Source: Sphingomonas sp. IBVSS2 (GTDB lineage: Bacteria; Pseudomonadota; Alphaproteobacteria; Sphingomonadales; Sphingomonadaceae). From it: a stretch of DNA of 64,000 nt. A program made the position numbers and the translations under genes. Shown here in pieces: positions 44,950-53,504 of this stretch (position 1 is the first letter of the stretch; every line of letters begins with the position of its first letter). The stretch is taken from assembly GCF_002127225.1 (NCBI RefSeq), contig NZ_NFUR01000003.1, positions 496,001-560,000 on the forward strand. Reading direction: 5' to 3'. The notes under the pieces were generated by a model that was given only the letters and a program-made list of their open reading frames with translations, did no database searches and was not told where the DNA came from.

Positions 44950-46332
44950 ATGCTGGCGGACGGCGCGATTCGGGACCTTGCCGAAACCGGGGGCGGCGGT
45001 GCCGCCTTGCTCCATCCGCCCCGTCCCGAGCCGTTCGCGAGCATCCTGCCCTGGCGGATCCTGCCCGCCGCCATGCGCAATCCGATCGCCGCCTGGCCGC
45101 GCGCCTTGTTCGAGGGAACGAGCTGGCGCCCGCCCTTCCCCGGCGCGCCCGTGTTCCTCACCGATCCCGCGGCGGTTCGCGCCGCGATGGTCGAGCATGC
45201 CGAGGATTTCCGCCATGGCGATCTGTGGCGCCGAGTGATGCACCCGGCCTGGGGCGAGGGGCTGGTCGCCGTCGAAGGCGCCGAGTGGCGCTGGCAGCGC
45301 CGCGCCGCGGCACCCGCGTTCCGCGCCGCGCAGATGGCCGCGCTCGCCCCGCGCATGCGCGCCGCCGCCGAGGCCGCCCTCGCACGCTGGCGCGCCGCCG
45401 CCCAGCCGCTCGACATCGCCGCCGAAACCGGCCGGATCGCCTTCGACGTGATCCTCGACACCGTCCTTTCGGGCGGCGAGGATTTCGAGCGGACCGAGAC
45501 GGAAGCGCGCGTCGGCGCCTTTCTCGACCAGCTCGAATATCGGCGGCTCAGCTATCTCTTCCTCCCGGACCGCGCCCATCGCGGCAAGTTGAACAAGCCC
45601 GCGCCCGAAGCCACGCTGCTCCGCGCCGATGTCGATCGGATGATCGCCCGCCGCCGAGCCGCCCGGCCGCGCGGCGACCTGGTCGACCTGCTGCTCGATG
45701 CGACCGATCCGGAGACCGGCCGCCCGATGGACGACGGGCTGCTGCGCGACAACCTGCTCGGCTTCATCCTCGCCGGCCACGAGACCAGCGCCGTCACACT
45801 GGGCTGGGCGCTCTGGCTCGCCGCCGCACACGCGCCCACGGCCGAGCGCCTGCGCGCCGAGGTCGAGACGGTCACCGGCGGCGCCCCGGTCGAACCCCGC
45901 CATCTGGAAGGCCTGGCCTTCACGCGCCAGGTGATCCAGGAAACCCTGCGCCTCTATCCTCCCGGCTATCAGCTCACCCGCGTCTGCGCGCGCGATACCG
46001 AGATCGACGGCCGCCGGATCCGCGCCGGAACGCGCATCCTGATCGCCGTCTATGCGCTCCACCGCCACCGCCGCCATTGGCGCGACCCCGACGCCTTCGA
46101 CCCCGATCGCTTCGGCCCCGGCATGCCCGTGCCCGACCGGCATCTCTACATGCCCTTCGGCGCCGGCCCGCGCGTCTGCCTGGGCGCTGCCTTTGCGATG
46201 ACCGAGCTGGTGGTCACGCTCGCCACGCTCGTCCGTGCCGCGCGTTTCACGCCCTTGTCGGCGCCCTTCCCGATCGCCGGCGCCAGCATCCGGCCGGGCG
46301 GCGGACTGCCGATGCACGTAGAATTCGCCTGA
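44950..46332 (+). CDS. Cytochrome P450
   Basis: A 460-residue soluble P450 without membrane anchor. The I-helix motif AGHETS is at 275-280, ETLR (331-334) is the ExxR of the K helix, and the heme loop FGAGPRVCLG is at 403-412 with heme thiolate C410. The usual proline-rich region PERF-type is read as FDPDRFGP. It needs ferredoxin and a reductase that are not adjacent. The substrate is unknown; lipids are possible given the neighbours. Confidence 0.92.
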   Translation: MLADGAIRDLAETGGGGAALLHPPRPEPFASILPWRILPAAMRNPIAAWPRALFEGTSWRPPFPGAPVFLTDPAAVRAAMVEHAEDFRHGDLWRRVMHPAWGEGLVAVEGAEWRWQRRAAAPAFRAAQMAALAPRMRAAAEAALARWRAAAQPLDIAAETGRIAFDVILDTVLSGGEDFERTETEARVGAFLDQLEYRRLSYLFLPDRAHRGKLNKPAPEATLLRADVDRMIARRRAARPRGDLVDLLLDATDPETGRPMDDGLLRDNLLGFILAGHETSAVTLGWALWLAAAHAPTAERLRAEVETVTGGAPVEPRHLEGLAFTRQVIQETLRLYPPGYQLTRVCARDTEIDGRRIRAGTRILIAVYALHRHRRHWRDPDAFDPDRFGPGMPVPDRHLYMPFGAGPRVCLGAAFAMTELVVTLATLVRAARFTPLSAPFPIAGASIRPGGGLPMHVEFA

Positions 46333-46454
46333 GCGCCGCGGGATTTACCCACAGCGCAACTGCCCGGATGCGGCGAAATGCAACCGTGCCGCTTGCATGT
46401 TCGTTCGAATTGCCCAAATGCCGCGACTGTCCCCGAATTGTAATAAGGTCGCTC

Positions 46455-47072
46455 ATGCCCGCTTCCACCGCTGCCAAGGCCCGTACCCGTAGCCGCCGCG
46501 CGCCCGGCACGCCGTCGCCCTGGGGCATGTTCTTCCGCGCTTTCCTGAAGCGCCCGGTGATGGTCGGCGCCGTCGCGCCCTCGTCGCGCTTCACGATCAA
46601 CAAGATGCTCGCGCCCGTCGACTGGGAGAACACGAAGCTGTTCGTCGAGTACGGCCCCGGCGTCGGCACCTTCACCCGGCCGATCCTCGAGCGGCTCGCG
46701 CCGGATGCGAAGCTGATCGTGATCGACACCAACCCGGATTTCATCCGCTACCTGAAGCAGAGCATCACGGATCCGCGCCTGATCGCGGTGCTGGGCTCGG
46801 CCGCGGACGTGAAGCAGATCATCGGCGACCACGGCTTCGAGCATGCCGACTATATCGCCTCGGGCCTGCCCTTCTCCACCCTGCCGCCGGGCGTGGGCGA
46901 CGCGATCGCCAGGGCCACCCGCGAAGTGATCCGCAAGGGCGGCGCCTTCCTGGTCTATCAGTACAACCCGCGCGTGAAGAACTTCCTCACCCCGCACTGG
47001 TCGCACATCGATCACGCGATGGAGTGGATCAACATCCCGCCCGCGCAGCTCTGGTGGGCCTGGAACGACTGA
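46455..47072 (+). CDS. pmtA: SAM-dependent phospholipid N-methyltransferase (PmtA-like)
   Basis: A 205-residue enzyme. The SAM motif I VEYGPGVGTFTRPIL is at about 65-79 and the post-motif KLIVIDTNPDFIRYL follows, then GLPFSTLPPG. The N-terminus WGMFFRAFLKRPVMVGAVAPSS is a hallmark of PmtA-type phosphatidylethanolamine N-methyltransferases. Next to psd and pssA (divergent, separated by the P450), this would convert PE to PC. The start ATG at 46455 follows AAGG. Confidence 0.82.
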   Translation: MPASTAAKARTRSRRAPGTPSPWGMFFRAFLKRPVMVGAVAPSSRFTINKMLAPVDWENTKLFVEYGPGVGTFTRPILERLAPDAKLIVIDTNPDFIRYLKQSITDPRLIAVLGSAADVKQIIGDHGFEHADYIASGLPFSTLPPGVGDAIARATREVIRKGGAFLVYQYNPRVKNFLTPHWSHIDHAMEWINIPPAQLWWAWND

Positions 47073-47077
47073 CACCG

Positions 47078-47106
47078 GGAGCGGGGGCGCTTGATCCCCC
47101 CGCTCC
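47078..47106 (+). terminator. Terminator after pmtA, overlapping the icd promoter
   Basis: A perfect 10-bp stem GGAGCGGGGG (47078-47087) with CCCCCGCTCC (47097-47106), loop of 9. It lies 6 bp after the pmtA stop. The icd -35 box falls in the loop, so the two elements share DNA. Confidence 0.6.
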
Positions 47107-47119
47107 ATGCTCCTAGACG
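47091..47119 (+). promoter_or_regulatory. Promoter of icd
   Basis: -35 TTGATC (47091-47096), 17-bp spacer, -10 TAGACG (47114-47119). The start codon is 34 bp downstream with AAGGA between. Same pattern as other promoters here. Confidence 0.5.
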
Positions 47120-47152
47120 CTCGCCAAACCCCCTTAAAAGGACAAGCGAGCA

Positions 47153-48373
47153 ATGGCGAAGATCAAGGTTGCAACGCCCGTCGTGGAGATCGACGGCGAC
47201 GAAATGACGCGGATCATCTGGCAGTGGATCCGCGAGCGCCTGATCCTCCCCTATCTCGACGTCGAGCTGAAGTACTACGACCTCTCGATCGAGAATCGCG
47301 ACGCGACCGACGACCAGGTCACCATCGATTCGGCCAAGGCGATCCAGCAGTACGGCGTCGGCGTGAAGTGCGCCACGATCACGCCGGACGAGGCCCGCGT
47401 CGAGGAGTTCAGCCTCAAGAAGATGTGGAAGTCGCCGAACGGCACGATCCGCAACATCCTGGGCGGCGTCGTGTTCCGCGAGCCGATCGTGATCAGGAAC
47501 GTCCCCAGGCTCGTCCCGGGCTGGACCGACCCGATCGTCGTCGGCCGCCACGCTTTCGGCGACCAGTATCGCGCAACCGATTTCCGCGTGCCCGGCGCCG
47601 GCAAGCTCACGATGAAGTGGGTCGGCACCAATGGCGACGAGCTCGAATATGAAGTGTTCGACTTCCCCGCCGCCGGCGTCGCCATGGGCATGTATAATCT
47701 CGACGAGTCGATCCGCGACTTCGCCAAGGCGAGCATGAACTATGCGCTCGATCGCGGCTGGCCGCTGTACCTCTCGACCAAGAACACGATCCTCAAGGCC
47801 TATGACGGCCGCTTCAAGGACCTGTTCCAGGAAACGTTCGACGCCGAGTTCGCACAGAAGTTCAAGGATGCCGGCATCGTCTACGAGCACCGCCTGATCG
47901 ACGACATGGTCGCCTCGGCGCTGAAATGGTCGGGCAAGTTCGTCTGGGCCTGCAAGAATTATGACGGCGACGTCCAGTCGGACACGGTGGCCCAGGGCTT
48001 CGGCTCGCTCGGCCTGATGACCTCGGTGCTGATGTCGCCGGACGGCAAGACGATCGAGGCGGAAGCGGCGCACGGCACCGTCACGCGCCACTATCGCATG
48101 CACCAGCAGGGCAAGGCGACCTCGACCAACCCGATCGCGTCGATCTTCGCCTGGACCCAGGGCCTGTCGTTCCGCGGCAAGTTCGACAACACGCCGGACG
48201 TCACCAAGTTCGCCGAGACGCTCGAGCAGGTCTGCATCGAGACCGTGGAGAGCGGCAAGATGACCAAGGACCTCGCCATCCTGATCGGCCCGGACCAGCC
48301 CTGGATGACCACCGAGCAGTTCTTCGAGGCGATCCGCGAAAACCTCGAAGCCAAGATGGCCGCCTGGGCCTGA
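47153..48373 (+). CDS. icd: NADP-dependent isocitrate dehydrogenase
   Basis: A 406-residue TCA-cycle enzyme of the eukaryotic/alphaproteobacterial type (about 400-410 residues, unlike the 416-residue E. coli type). [12 protein letters not shown] opens the protein; KSPNGTIRN binds isocitrate; [20 protein letters not shown] and [18 protein letters not shown] are the signature and NADP-binding blocks. Single gene with own promoter and terminator. Confidence 0.96.
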   Translation: MAKIKVATPVVEIDGDEMTRIIWQWIRERLILPYLDVELKYYDLSIENRDATDDQVTIDSAKAIQQYGVGVKCATITPDEARVEEFSLKKMWKSPNGTIRNILGGVVFREPIVIRNVPRLVPGWTDPIVVGRHAFGDQYRATDFRVPGAGKLTMKWVGTNGDELEYEVFDFPAAGVAMGMYNLDESIRDFAKASMNYALDRGWPLYLSTKNTILKAYDGRFKDLFQETFDAEFAQKFKDAGIVYEHRLIDDMVASALKWSGKFVWACKNYDGDVQSDTVAQGFGSLGLMTSVLMSPDGKTIEAEAAHGTVTRHYRMHQQGKATSTNPIASIFAWTQGLSFRGKFDNTPDVTKFAETLEQVCIETVESGKMTKDLAILIGPDQPWMTTEQFFEAIRENLEAKMAAWA

Positions 48374-48401
48374 GACCCGGCGCCCTTCTGGACTGAACGG
48401 A

Positions 48402-48432
48402 AAGGCACCCCGGCCCCTTGCCGGGGTGCCTT
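48402..48432. terminator. Bidirectional terminator between icd and the ThuA-like gene
   Basis: A perfect 12-bp stem AAGGCACCCCGG (48402-48413) with CCGGGGTGCCTT (48421-48432), loop of 7, flanked by T-rich (plus) and A-rich ends. It lies between two convergent genes and fits as a two-way intrinsic terminator. Confidence 0.75.
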
Positions 48433-48446
48433 CTGGTTTCCGGCGC

Positions 48447-50165
48447 TCAGCGATGCTCGTCGAGGAAGGTCGCCGCGGTCACTCTCACGCCGGCGCCCCG
48501 CGCGGCGATATCGAAATACTGGCGGCTGGCTTCCTGTGATTTCTGCAGGTCCTTGCTGAAGCTTTCCGCACCCAGCTTCATCCCCTCGGCCATCGCATCG
48601 GCCACCTGGCGCTCATCGGCCTCGCCGCCCTTTTCGCCCAGCGTATAGGCGAATTCGAGCATCTTGCGGGTCGCGCCGCCCAGCACATAGGCTTCGAACG
48701 CCTCCCAACTCGGTGTCACCAGCTCCTGCGTGGGATCGGGAACAAGCCTGACGTCCTTCGGCAATACCTGCCGCCATTCCGGGAAGTGCGGCAGGATCCA
48801 GGAATAGAGCGTGCAGAGCGACGCGCGCCGCCCGATGGCATCCCGGGCATAGCTGCCCAGTTCCCATAGCGGCAGCTTGGGGTTCAATTGCTCGGCGAGC
48901 GGATAGCGGATGACGATGCCCCAGGTCGCGCGCTTGAACATGCAGTTCTGCTTCGCCGGCGCGGCCAGCCACTTGGCGACGTTGAGGAAATACTCCTTGA
49001 TACGCCCATAGGCCTCACGCCCCTGCGGGGTATATTCGAAGCCGAACGCCTTGGGGTCGTCATCGGGCACCGGATCGATCGGATCGCCGGTGCGCGGCCG
49101 GCCGATCAGGTTGACGTCCATCCAATGATGCCAGGTCGAATCAACCACGACGCGGCCGACATTCGCCTCATGCCCGTCATAGGCGCCCACCGCGCCGAAC
49201 TCCTTGGCGTTGGCCGCCCCCTTGTTGCGGTCGGTGCCCGGCTGGCCACCCAGCCCGTTGGTGTGATCGCCCTGCACCCGCGCCCAGGCGATGATCTGGG
49301 GCATTTCACGATGCCCGTTCACCTCGGGATATTCGGGCTTGTTGACGTAGCTGCCGAAGCCGAAAGTTGCGGTGGCGTTGGTTGGCTCGATCACTTCGCC
49401 TTCGTGCGGATGGTCGGGCAGCACGTCGATCACGCCCTTCTTCCCGCACAGGACCGGATGCGGCGCCCAGCGGCGCTGGAAGGCCGAAGTCGGCCAAAGC
49501 GGATAGCGGCGCACCCGCACCTTCATCGGAATATCGTCCGATTCGTCGTTGAAATTGTAGAAATTGTCGTGCCCCTTGATCAGCGTGTCATGCCGGTTGG
49601 GACCGGTGGCGTTCGGCGGGCTTTGCGCGGGTGACCATTTGCGCATCGTCGAGACACGCGGGATACGGCCACACAAGGAAGCGCCCAGATCGGCATGGTC
49701 GCCCACCGCGAACACGCCGCCCCGCTTCTCATCCATCCACCGCGCGACGATCGCCAGTTCCGCATCGCTCAGTCGCTGGCTGTCGTTCACATTCTGCCGC
49801 GCGCCGAAGAACCAGATCTGGTCATAATCATCGATGTTGAAATCGGCGTCGGTGAAACGGAAATTATTCCTGTCTGCTGCGCCCAGCGGATCTGTCTGGC
49901 GGTGCATCTTGGTCAGGTCGTAGCGCACCCACCAGTCCGGGCTGTGTTCCAGCAGGTCGCACAGCGCGGAAAGGCTGAAATAAAGCCTGCCATAGGTAAC
50001 GTTGACGAACCCGCCATTCGTTCCGTCGGCCACCATCAATATCTTTATCCGGCAAGGCGCCAGGAAGGGCGATATGACCAGATCACCGCGATCGATGGCA
50101 TCGAACCGCAAGCGATTGAGGCTTCGTAGATCCGCCCTATGCGCGAGAATGGATTCTATATTCAT
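48447..50165 (-). CDS. Large orphan protein with a ThuA/class I amidotransferase-like N-terminal part
   Basis: A 572-residue cytosolic protein. The start ATG at 50165 (MNIESILAHRADLRS) follows GGAG and is preferred to the ATG at 50207. The N-terminal 40-170 reads as an amidotransferase-like alpha/beta fold: ILMVADGTNGGFVNVTYG, DYDQIWFFGA, LSDAELAIVARWMDEKRGGVFAVGDHADLGASLCG. This recalls ThuA-like domains. The middle holds further patches such as WARVQGDHTNG, VDSTWHHWMD, and the C-terminus is helical (EAFEAYVLGGATRKMLEFAY). The family is not recognised. The DNA upstream (50166-50360) is AT-rich. Function unknown. Confidence 0.65.
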   Translation of the reverse strand: MNIESILAHRADLRSLNRLRFDAIDRGDLVISPFLAPCRIKILMVADGTNGGFVNVTYGRLYFSLSALCDLLEHSPDWWVRYDLTKMHRQTDPLGAADRNNFRFTDADFNIDDYDQIWFFGARQNVNDSQRLSDAELAIVARWMDEKRGGVFAVGDHADLGASLCGRIPRVSTMRKWSPAQSPPNATGPNRHDTLIKGHDNFYNFNDESDDIPMKVRVRRYPLWPTSAFQRRWAPHPVLCGKKGVIDVLPDHPHEGEVIEPTNATATFGFGSYVNKPEYPEVNGHREMPQIIAWARVQGDHTNGLGGQPGTDRNKGAANAKEFGAVGAYDGHEANVGRVVVDSTWHHWMDVNLIGRPRTGDPIDPVPDDDPKAFGFEYTPQGREAYGRIKEYFLNVAKWLAAPAKQNCMFKRATWGIVIRYPLAEQLNPKLPLWELGSYARDAIGRRASLCTLYSWILPHFPEWRQVLPKDVRLVPDPTQELVTPSWEAFEAYVLGGATRKMLEFAYTLGEKGGEADERQVADAMAEGMKLGAESFSKDLQKSQEASRQYFDIAARGAGVRVTAATFLDEHR

Positions 50166-50584
50166 GTCGTTTCTCCTCGTCCGTAAGACAGCAAGAAAAC
50201 GACCCATCGACTGCCTGTGCAGTTCTATTTACCACGCAGAAAATAGTGAATCGGATATACCTTGCACTATACACCTCAACAACTGGACAAAGTTCCAATC
50301 CGGATACAGTTCATTCGATATTTAATTTATGATTTCCCCGAATAATATTTACTGCAACGCCAGTAAGATCAGCCCCCATCTTCGCATGCCGCATCTCGCG
50401 TCGCCGTTTCCGGGCCGGTTATTTTTTCACCACCCTTGCAATGCGCGACTTCCCATGCTGCCCTTATCCGCATGGCCAGAATCCCCCAGAATCCCTGCAC
50501 GCTCTCGAAATCGGAACCCTGCCCTCCCGCCTCATCCGACCTTCCGAACGCGAACTTCGTGAAGTCAGGGGGAGCGCCCGCCCT
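50166..50584. other. Intergenic region, AT-rich part
   Basis: A 419-bp region between the divergent ThuA-like gene and the antiporter gene. Bases about 50200-50370 are distinctly AT-rich. I see no gene. An AGGGGGAG-type ribosome-binding site at 50568-50575 serves the antiporter start at 50585. Confidence 0.4.
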
Positions 50585-52384
50585 ATGCTGAACCTCGGCA
50601 ACAGCGGCCTCAGCGATACGCTGGTGATCCTCGGCGCCGCCGGACTGGTGATCCCGGCCTTTGCGCGCTTCAGGATCAGCCCCGTGATCGGGTTCATCCT
50701 GGTCGGCGCGCTGGTCGGCCCGTTCGGCCTGGGCAGCCTGGTGCCGACCAATCCCTGGCTCTACCACATCACCATTTCCGACGCGCATGCGATCGAGCCG
50801 TTCGCCGAGTTCGGGATCATCCTGCTGCTGTTCTCGATCGGCCTCGAGCTGTCGTTCAAGCGGCTATGGTCTATGCGCACGCTCGTCTTCGGCGTCGGCG
50901 CCACCGAGCTGCTCGGCGCCGGGCTGATCCTCGCCGCCGTCCTCTATCTCACCGGGCTCAGCACCGGCGGCGCGATCGGGCTCGGCCTGGCGCTGGCGCT
51001 GTCCTCCACCGCGATCGTGCTGCCCATCGCCGGCACCACCAGCGCGGTCGGCCGCTCCGCCTTTGCGATGCTGCTGTTCGAGGATCTCGCGCTCGTCCCG
51101 ATCATCTTCCTGCTGGGCGCGCTCGCCCCCGCCGCGGGCGGTGAGGCCGGCTGGATCAAGCTCGCCGTGACGCTCGGCTTCGGCCTGGCCACGGTCGCGG
51201 TCCTGTTCGTCGGCGGGCGCATGCTGCTGCCGCGCATGTTCGCCCAGGCGGCGCGCACCAAGAGCCCCGAACTGTTCCTTGCCGCCAGCCTGCTCGTGGT
51301 GATCGTCGCCAGCCTCGCCACCAGCGCGGCCGGCCTCTCGCCGATCGTCGGTGCGCTGATCGCCGGCCTGCTGATCGCCGAGACCGAATATCATGGCGAA
51401 GTCGAAGCGATCACCGCGCCGTTCAAGGGCCTGGCGCTCGGCGTGTTCCTGATCACCGTGGGCATGCGGCTCGATCTCGACTTCATCGTCCACAACTGGG
51501 CGCCGCTGCTCGGCGCGTCGCTGCTGGTGATGCTGGTCAAGGCGGCGGTGACGACCGGCCTGCTTCGCCTCTCGGGCGCGCGCGCCGGCACCGCGGCGGA
51601 GGCCGGCGTGCTGATGGCCAGCCCTTCCGAGACCACGCTGATCGTGCTCGGCGTGGCCGGCGCGGCCGGGCTGATCAGCCCGAGCACCGCGGCCTTCTGG
51701 ACCACGGTCACCGCGATCGGCCTCACCGCCACGCCGCTGCTCGCCAAGGCGGGCAGCGCCGTCGCGCAGCTGATCGAGCGCTCGAAGATGGAGGAGGCCC
51801 CCGATCCCGCGCTCGAGGAAGTGCAGAACGGCACCGTCATCATCGGCTTCGGCCGGGTCGGCCGGACGGTGGCGGACATGCTGCGCCGCCACAATCTGCC
51901 CTATATCGGCGTCGATGCCGATATCGACAACGTCAACGCGGCCCGGCGCGGCGGCTATAATGTGCTGTTCGGCGACGTCACCCGCTCCGAACTGGTCGAC
52001 AAGCTCAATCTCGGCCATGCCAAGGCGCTGGTGCTCACCATGGACGATCCGGTGCTCACCGTGCGCCTCGCCAAGCGGGTGCGCGGCTGGGTGCCCAACC
52101 TGCCGATCATCGCCCGCGCCCGCGATTCCGGCCACGCCGCCGAGCTCTATCGCGCCGGCGCCAGCGAAGCGGTGCCCGAGGCGCTGGAGAGCTCGCTCCA
52201 GCTTTCCGAAGTGGTGCTGGTCGATCTCGGCCTCGCCGTGGGGCCGGTAATCGCCTCGATCCACGAGAAGCGGGACGAGATGCGCAAGAAGATCAAGGAA
52301 GTCGCCGGCATGGATCGCGAGCCGCGCTTCCGCCGGGTGCGCGTCGACAAGGGCGGCGGCGAGGAGGCGGACGCGCCGGCCTGA
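50585..52384 (+). CDS. Kef-type potassium/proton antiporter (CPA2) with RCK domain
   Basis: A 599-residue inner-membrane transporter. About 12 membrane helices fill residues 1-410 (LVILGAAGLVIPAFARFRIS, GIILLLFSIGLELS). The C-terminal RCK/TrkA-N domain (NGTVIIGFGRVGRTVADML, about 418-436) binds NAD(H). A cytoplasmic tail ends in basic and acidic residues. The KefB/KefC family expels K+ in exchange for H+ under electrophile stress; the glutathione S-transferase gene is not adjacent. Start by best ribosome-binding site; a longer N-terminus to 50441 is possible but less likely. Confidence 0.9.
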   Translation: MLNLGNSGLSDTLVILGAAGLVIPAFARFRISPVIGFILVGALVGPFGLGSLVPTNPWLYHITISDAHAIEPFAEFGIILLLFSIGLELSFKRLWSMRTLVFGVGATELLGAGLILAAVLYLTGLSTGGAIGLGLALALSSTAIVLPIAGTTSAVGRSAFAMLLFEDLALVPIIFLLGALAPAAGGEAGWIKLAVTLGFGLATVAVLFVGGRMLLPRMFAQAARTKSPELFLAASLLVVIVASLATSAAGLSPIVGALIAGLLIAETEYHGEVEAITAPFKGLALGVFLITVGMRLDLDFIVHNWAPLLGASLLVMLVKAAVTTGLLRLSGARAGTAAEAGVLMASPSETTLIVLGVAGAAGLISPSTAAFWTTVTAIGLTATPLLAKAGSAVAQLIERSKMEEAPDPALEEVQNGTVIIGFGRVGRTVADMLRRHNLPYIGVDADIDNVNAARRGGYNVLFGDVTRSELVDKLNLGHAKALVLTMDDPVLTVRLAKRVRGWVPNLPIIARARDSGHAAELYRAGASEAVPEALESSLQLSEVVLVDLGLAVGPVIASIHEKRDEMRKKIKEVAGMDREPRFRRVRVDKGGGEEADAPA

Positions 52385-52458
52385 CGCCGAATTGCGCTTG
52401 CCGCCCGCGCCGGCGCAGCGCATTTCAGGCGCCTGTTCCTGCTCGGAGAGTCTCGACG

Positions 52459-52971
52459 ATGTTGCTCAGCCTGCTGCTTCTCGCCCATGCCGCTGCCGGC
52501 CAGACCGCCGATCCCGCCGCGCCCGCGCGCGCCGGCCAATATCAGTGCGTGCTGCCCAACCGGGAGAAGAAGACCTGCCTCGGCACCACCAGCTACAAGA
52601 TCGCCGGCAGCAGCTATGAAGCGACCACCCGCCTGTTCCTTGCCCCCACGCCGCTGATCACGATGGAGCTGCACACCCGCGGCACGGTGACGGACGGCAA
52701 GTTCTGCGAGACGGTGAAACTCGCCGATTTCCAGGCGGGCACGGTGCTGGTGAACGGCACGCCGGCCGACGCCGCGACTACGACCGCGGTAAAGAGCCAG
52801 CTCACCGCCGTCGTCGCCGCGCTCGACGGCAAGACCACCTGCTCCGCGATCAAGCCCGCCGAGGATGGCCTGCTGCTCAACGAGCTCAGCGTCGATGGCG
52901 CCGTCCGCGCCGATCTCAGCCAGAAGTTCGTCTGGGTGAGCGAGAAGGACGGCTACGGCTTGGGAATGTAA
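52459..52971 (+). CDS. Exported protein, tandem paralogue A
   Basis: A 170-residue protein with a signal peptide (MLLSLLLLAHAAAGQTADPA, cleavage at AAG-QT). The mature part has four cysteines (CVLPNREKKTC, KFCETVKL, TTCSAIK) and ends VRADLSQKFVWVSEKDGYGLG. The next gene encodes a homologue of exactly equal length with the same ending pattern. No family assigned. Confidence 0.65.
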   Translation: MLLSLLLLAHAAAGQTADPAAPARAGQYQCVLPNREKKTCLGTTSYKIAGSSYEATTRLFLAPTPLITMELHTRGTVTDGKFCETVKLADFQAGTVLVNGTPADAATTTAVKSQLTAVVAALDGKTTCSAIKPAEDGLLLNELSVDGAVRADLSQKFVWVSEKDGYGLGM

Positions 52972-52973
52972 CG

Positions 52974-53486
52974 ATGATCGCGACAATCTTCCTGCTCGCC
53001 GCCGCTGCGCCCATGCCCGGCGCCGACGCGCTCGACCCGGCCCGCGCCGGAAAGATCCGCTGCATCGGCCCGGACACGCGGGCACGCACCTGCGCCACCA
53101 TGGTCCGCTACACGGTGCACGAGGACGATCGCTTCGAAGCGGTGGTCACCGGCGTCGTCTCCACCGAGCCGATGATCCTGATCGAGTATCAGACGTCGGG
53201 CCGGATCGAGGACGGCGCGGTCTGCTCCACCGTCCGCCCGGTCGACTTCAAGTCCGGCAAGCTCAGCAAGGACGGCGCCCCGCTCGCGCCGGCGGTGGAG
53301 ACCTCGATCCGCGAACGGCTGATGCTCGCGCTCCAGCCCCTTGCCGGCAGGAAGCGCTGCTATCGCGACAAGGTCGATGGTGACGGAATCGTGTCCGACA
53401 TCGTGATCGACGGGCTTGTCCGCGCCGACATGAACCAGCGTGTCCTGTGGGTCTCGCCCGAGGACGGCTGGGCGCCGGGCATGTGA
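52974..53486 (+). CDS. Exported protein, tandem paralogue B
   Basis: A 170-residue paralogue of the previous protein, starting 2 bp after its stop. Shared features: signal peptide (MIATIFLLAAAAPMPGADAL), four cysteines (CIGPDTRARTC, VCSTVRPV, KRCYRDK), and the final VRADMNQRVLWVSPEDGW. This is a clear gene duplication. Function unknown; likely periplasmic. Confidence 0.65.
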   Translation: MIATIFLLAAAAPMPGADALDPARAGKIRCIGPDTRARTCATMVRYTVHEDDRFEAVVTGVVSTEPMILIEYQTSGRIEDGAVCSTVRPVDFKSGKLSKDGAPLAPAVETSIRERLMLALQPLAGRKRCYRDKVDGDGIVSDIVIDGLVRADMNQRVLWVSPEDGWAPGM

Positions 53487-53504
53487 CCGGCACCCCGCGG
53501 CGGT

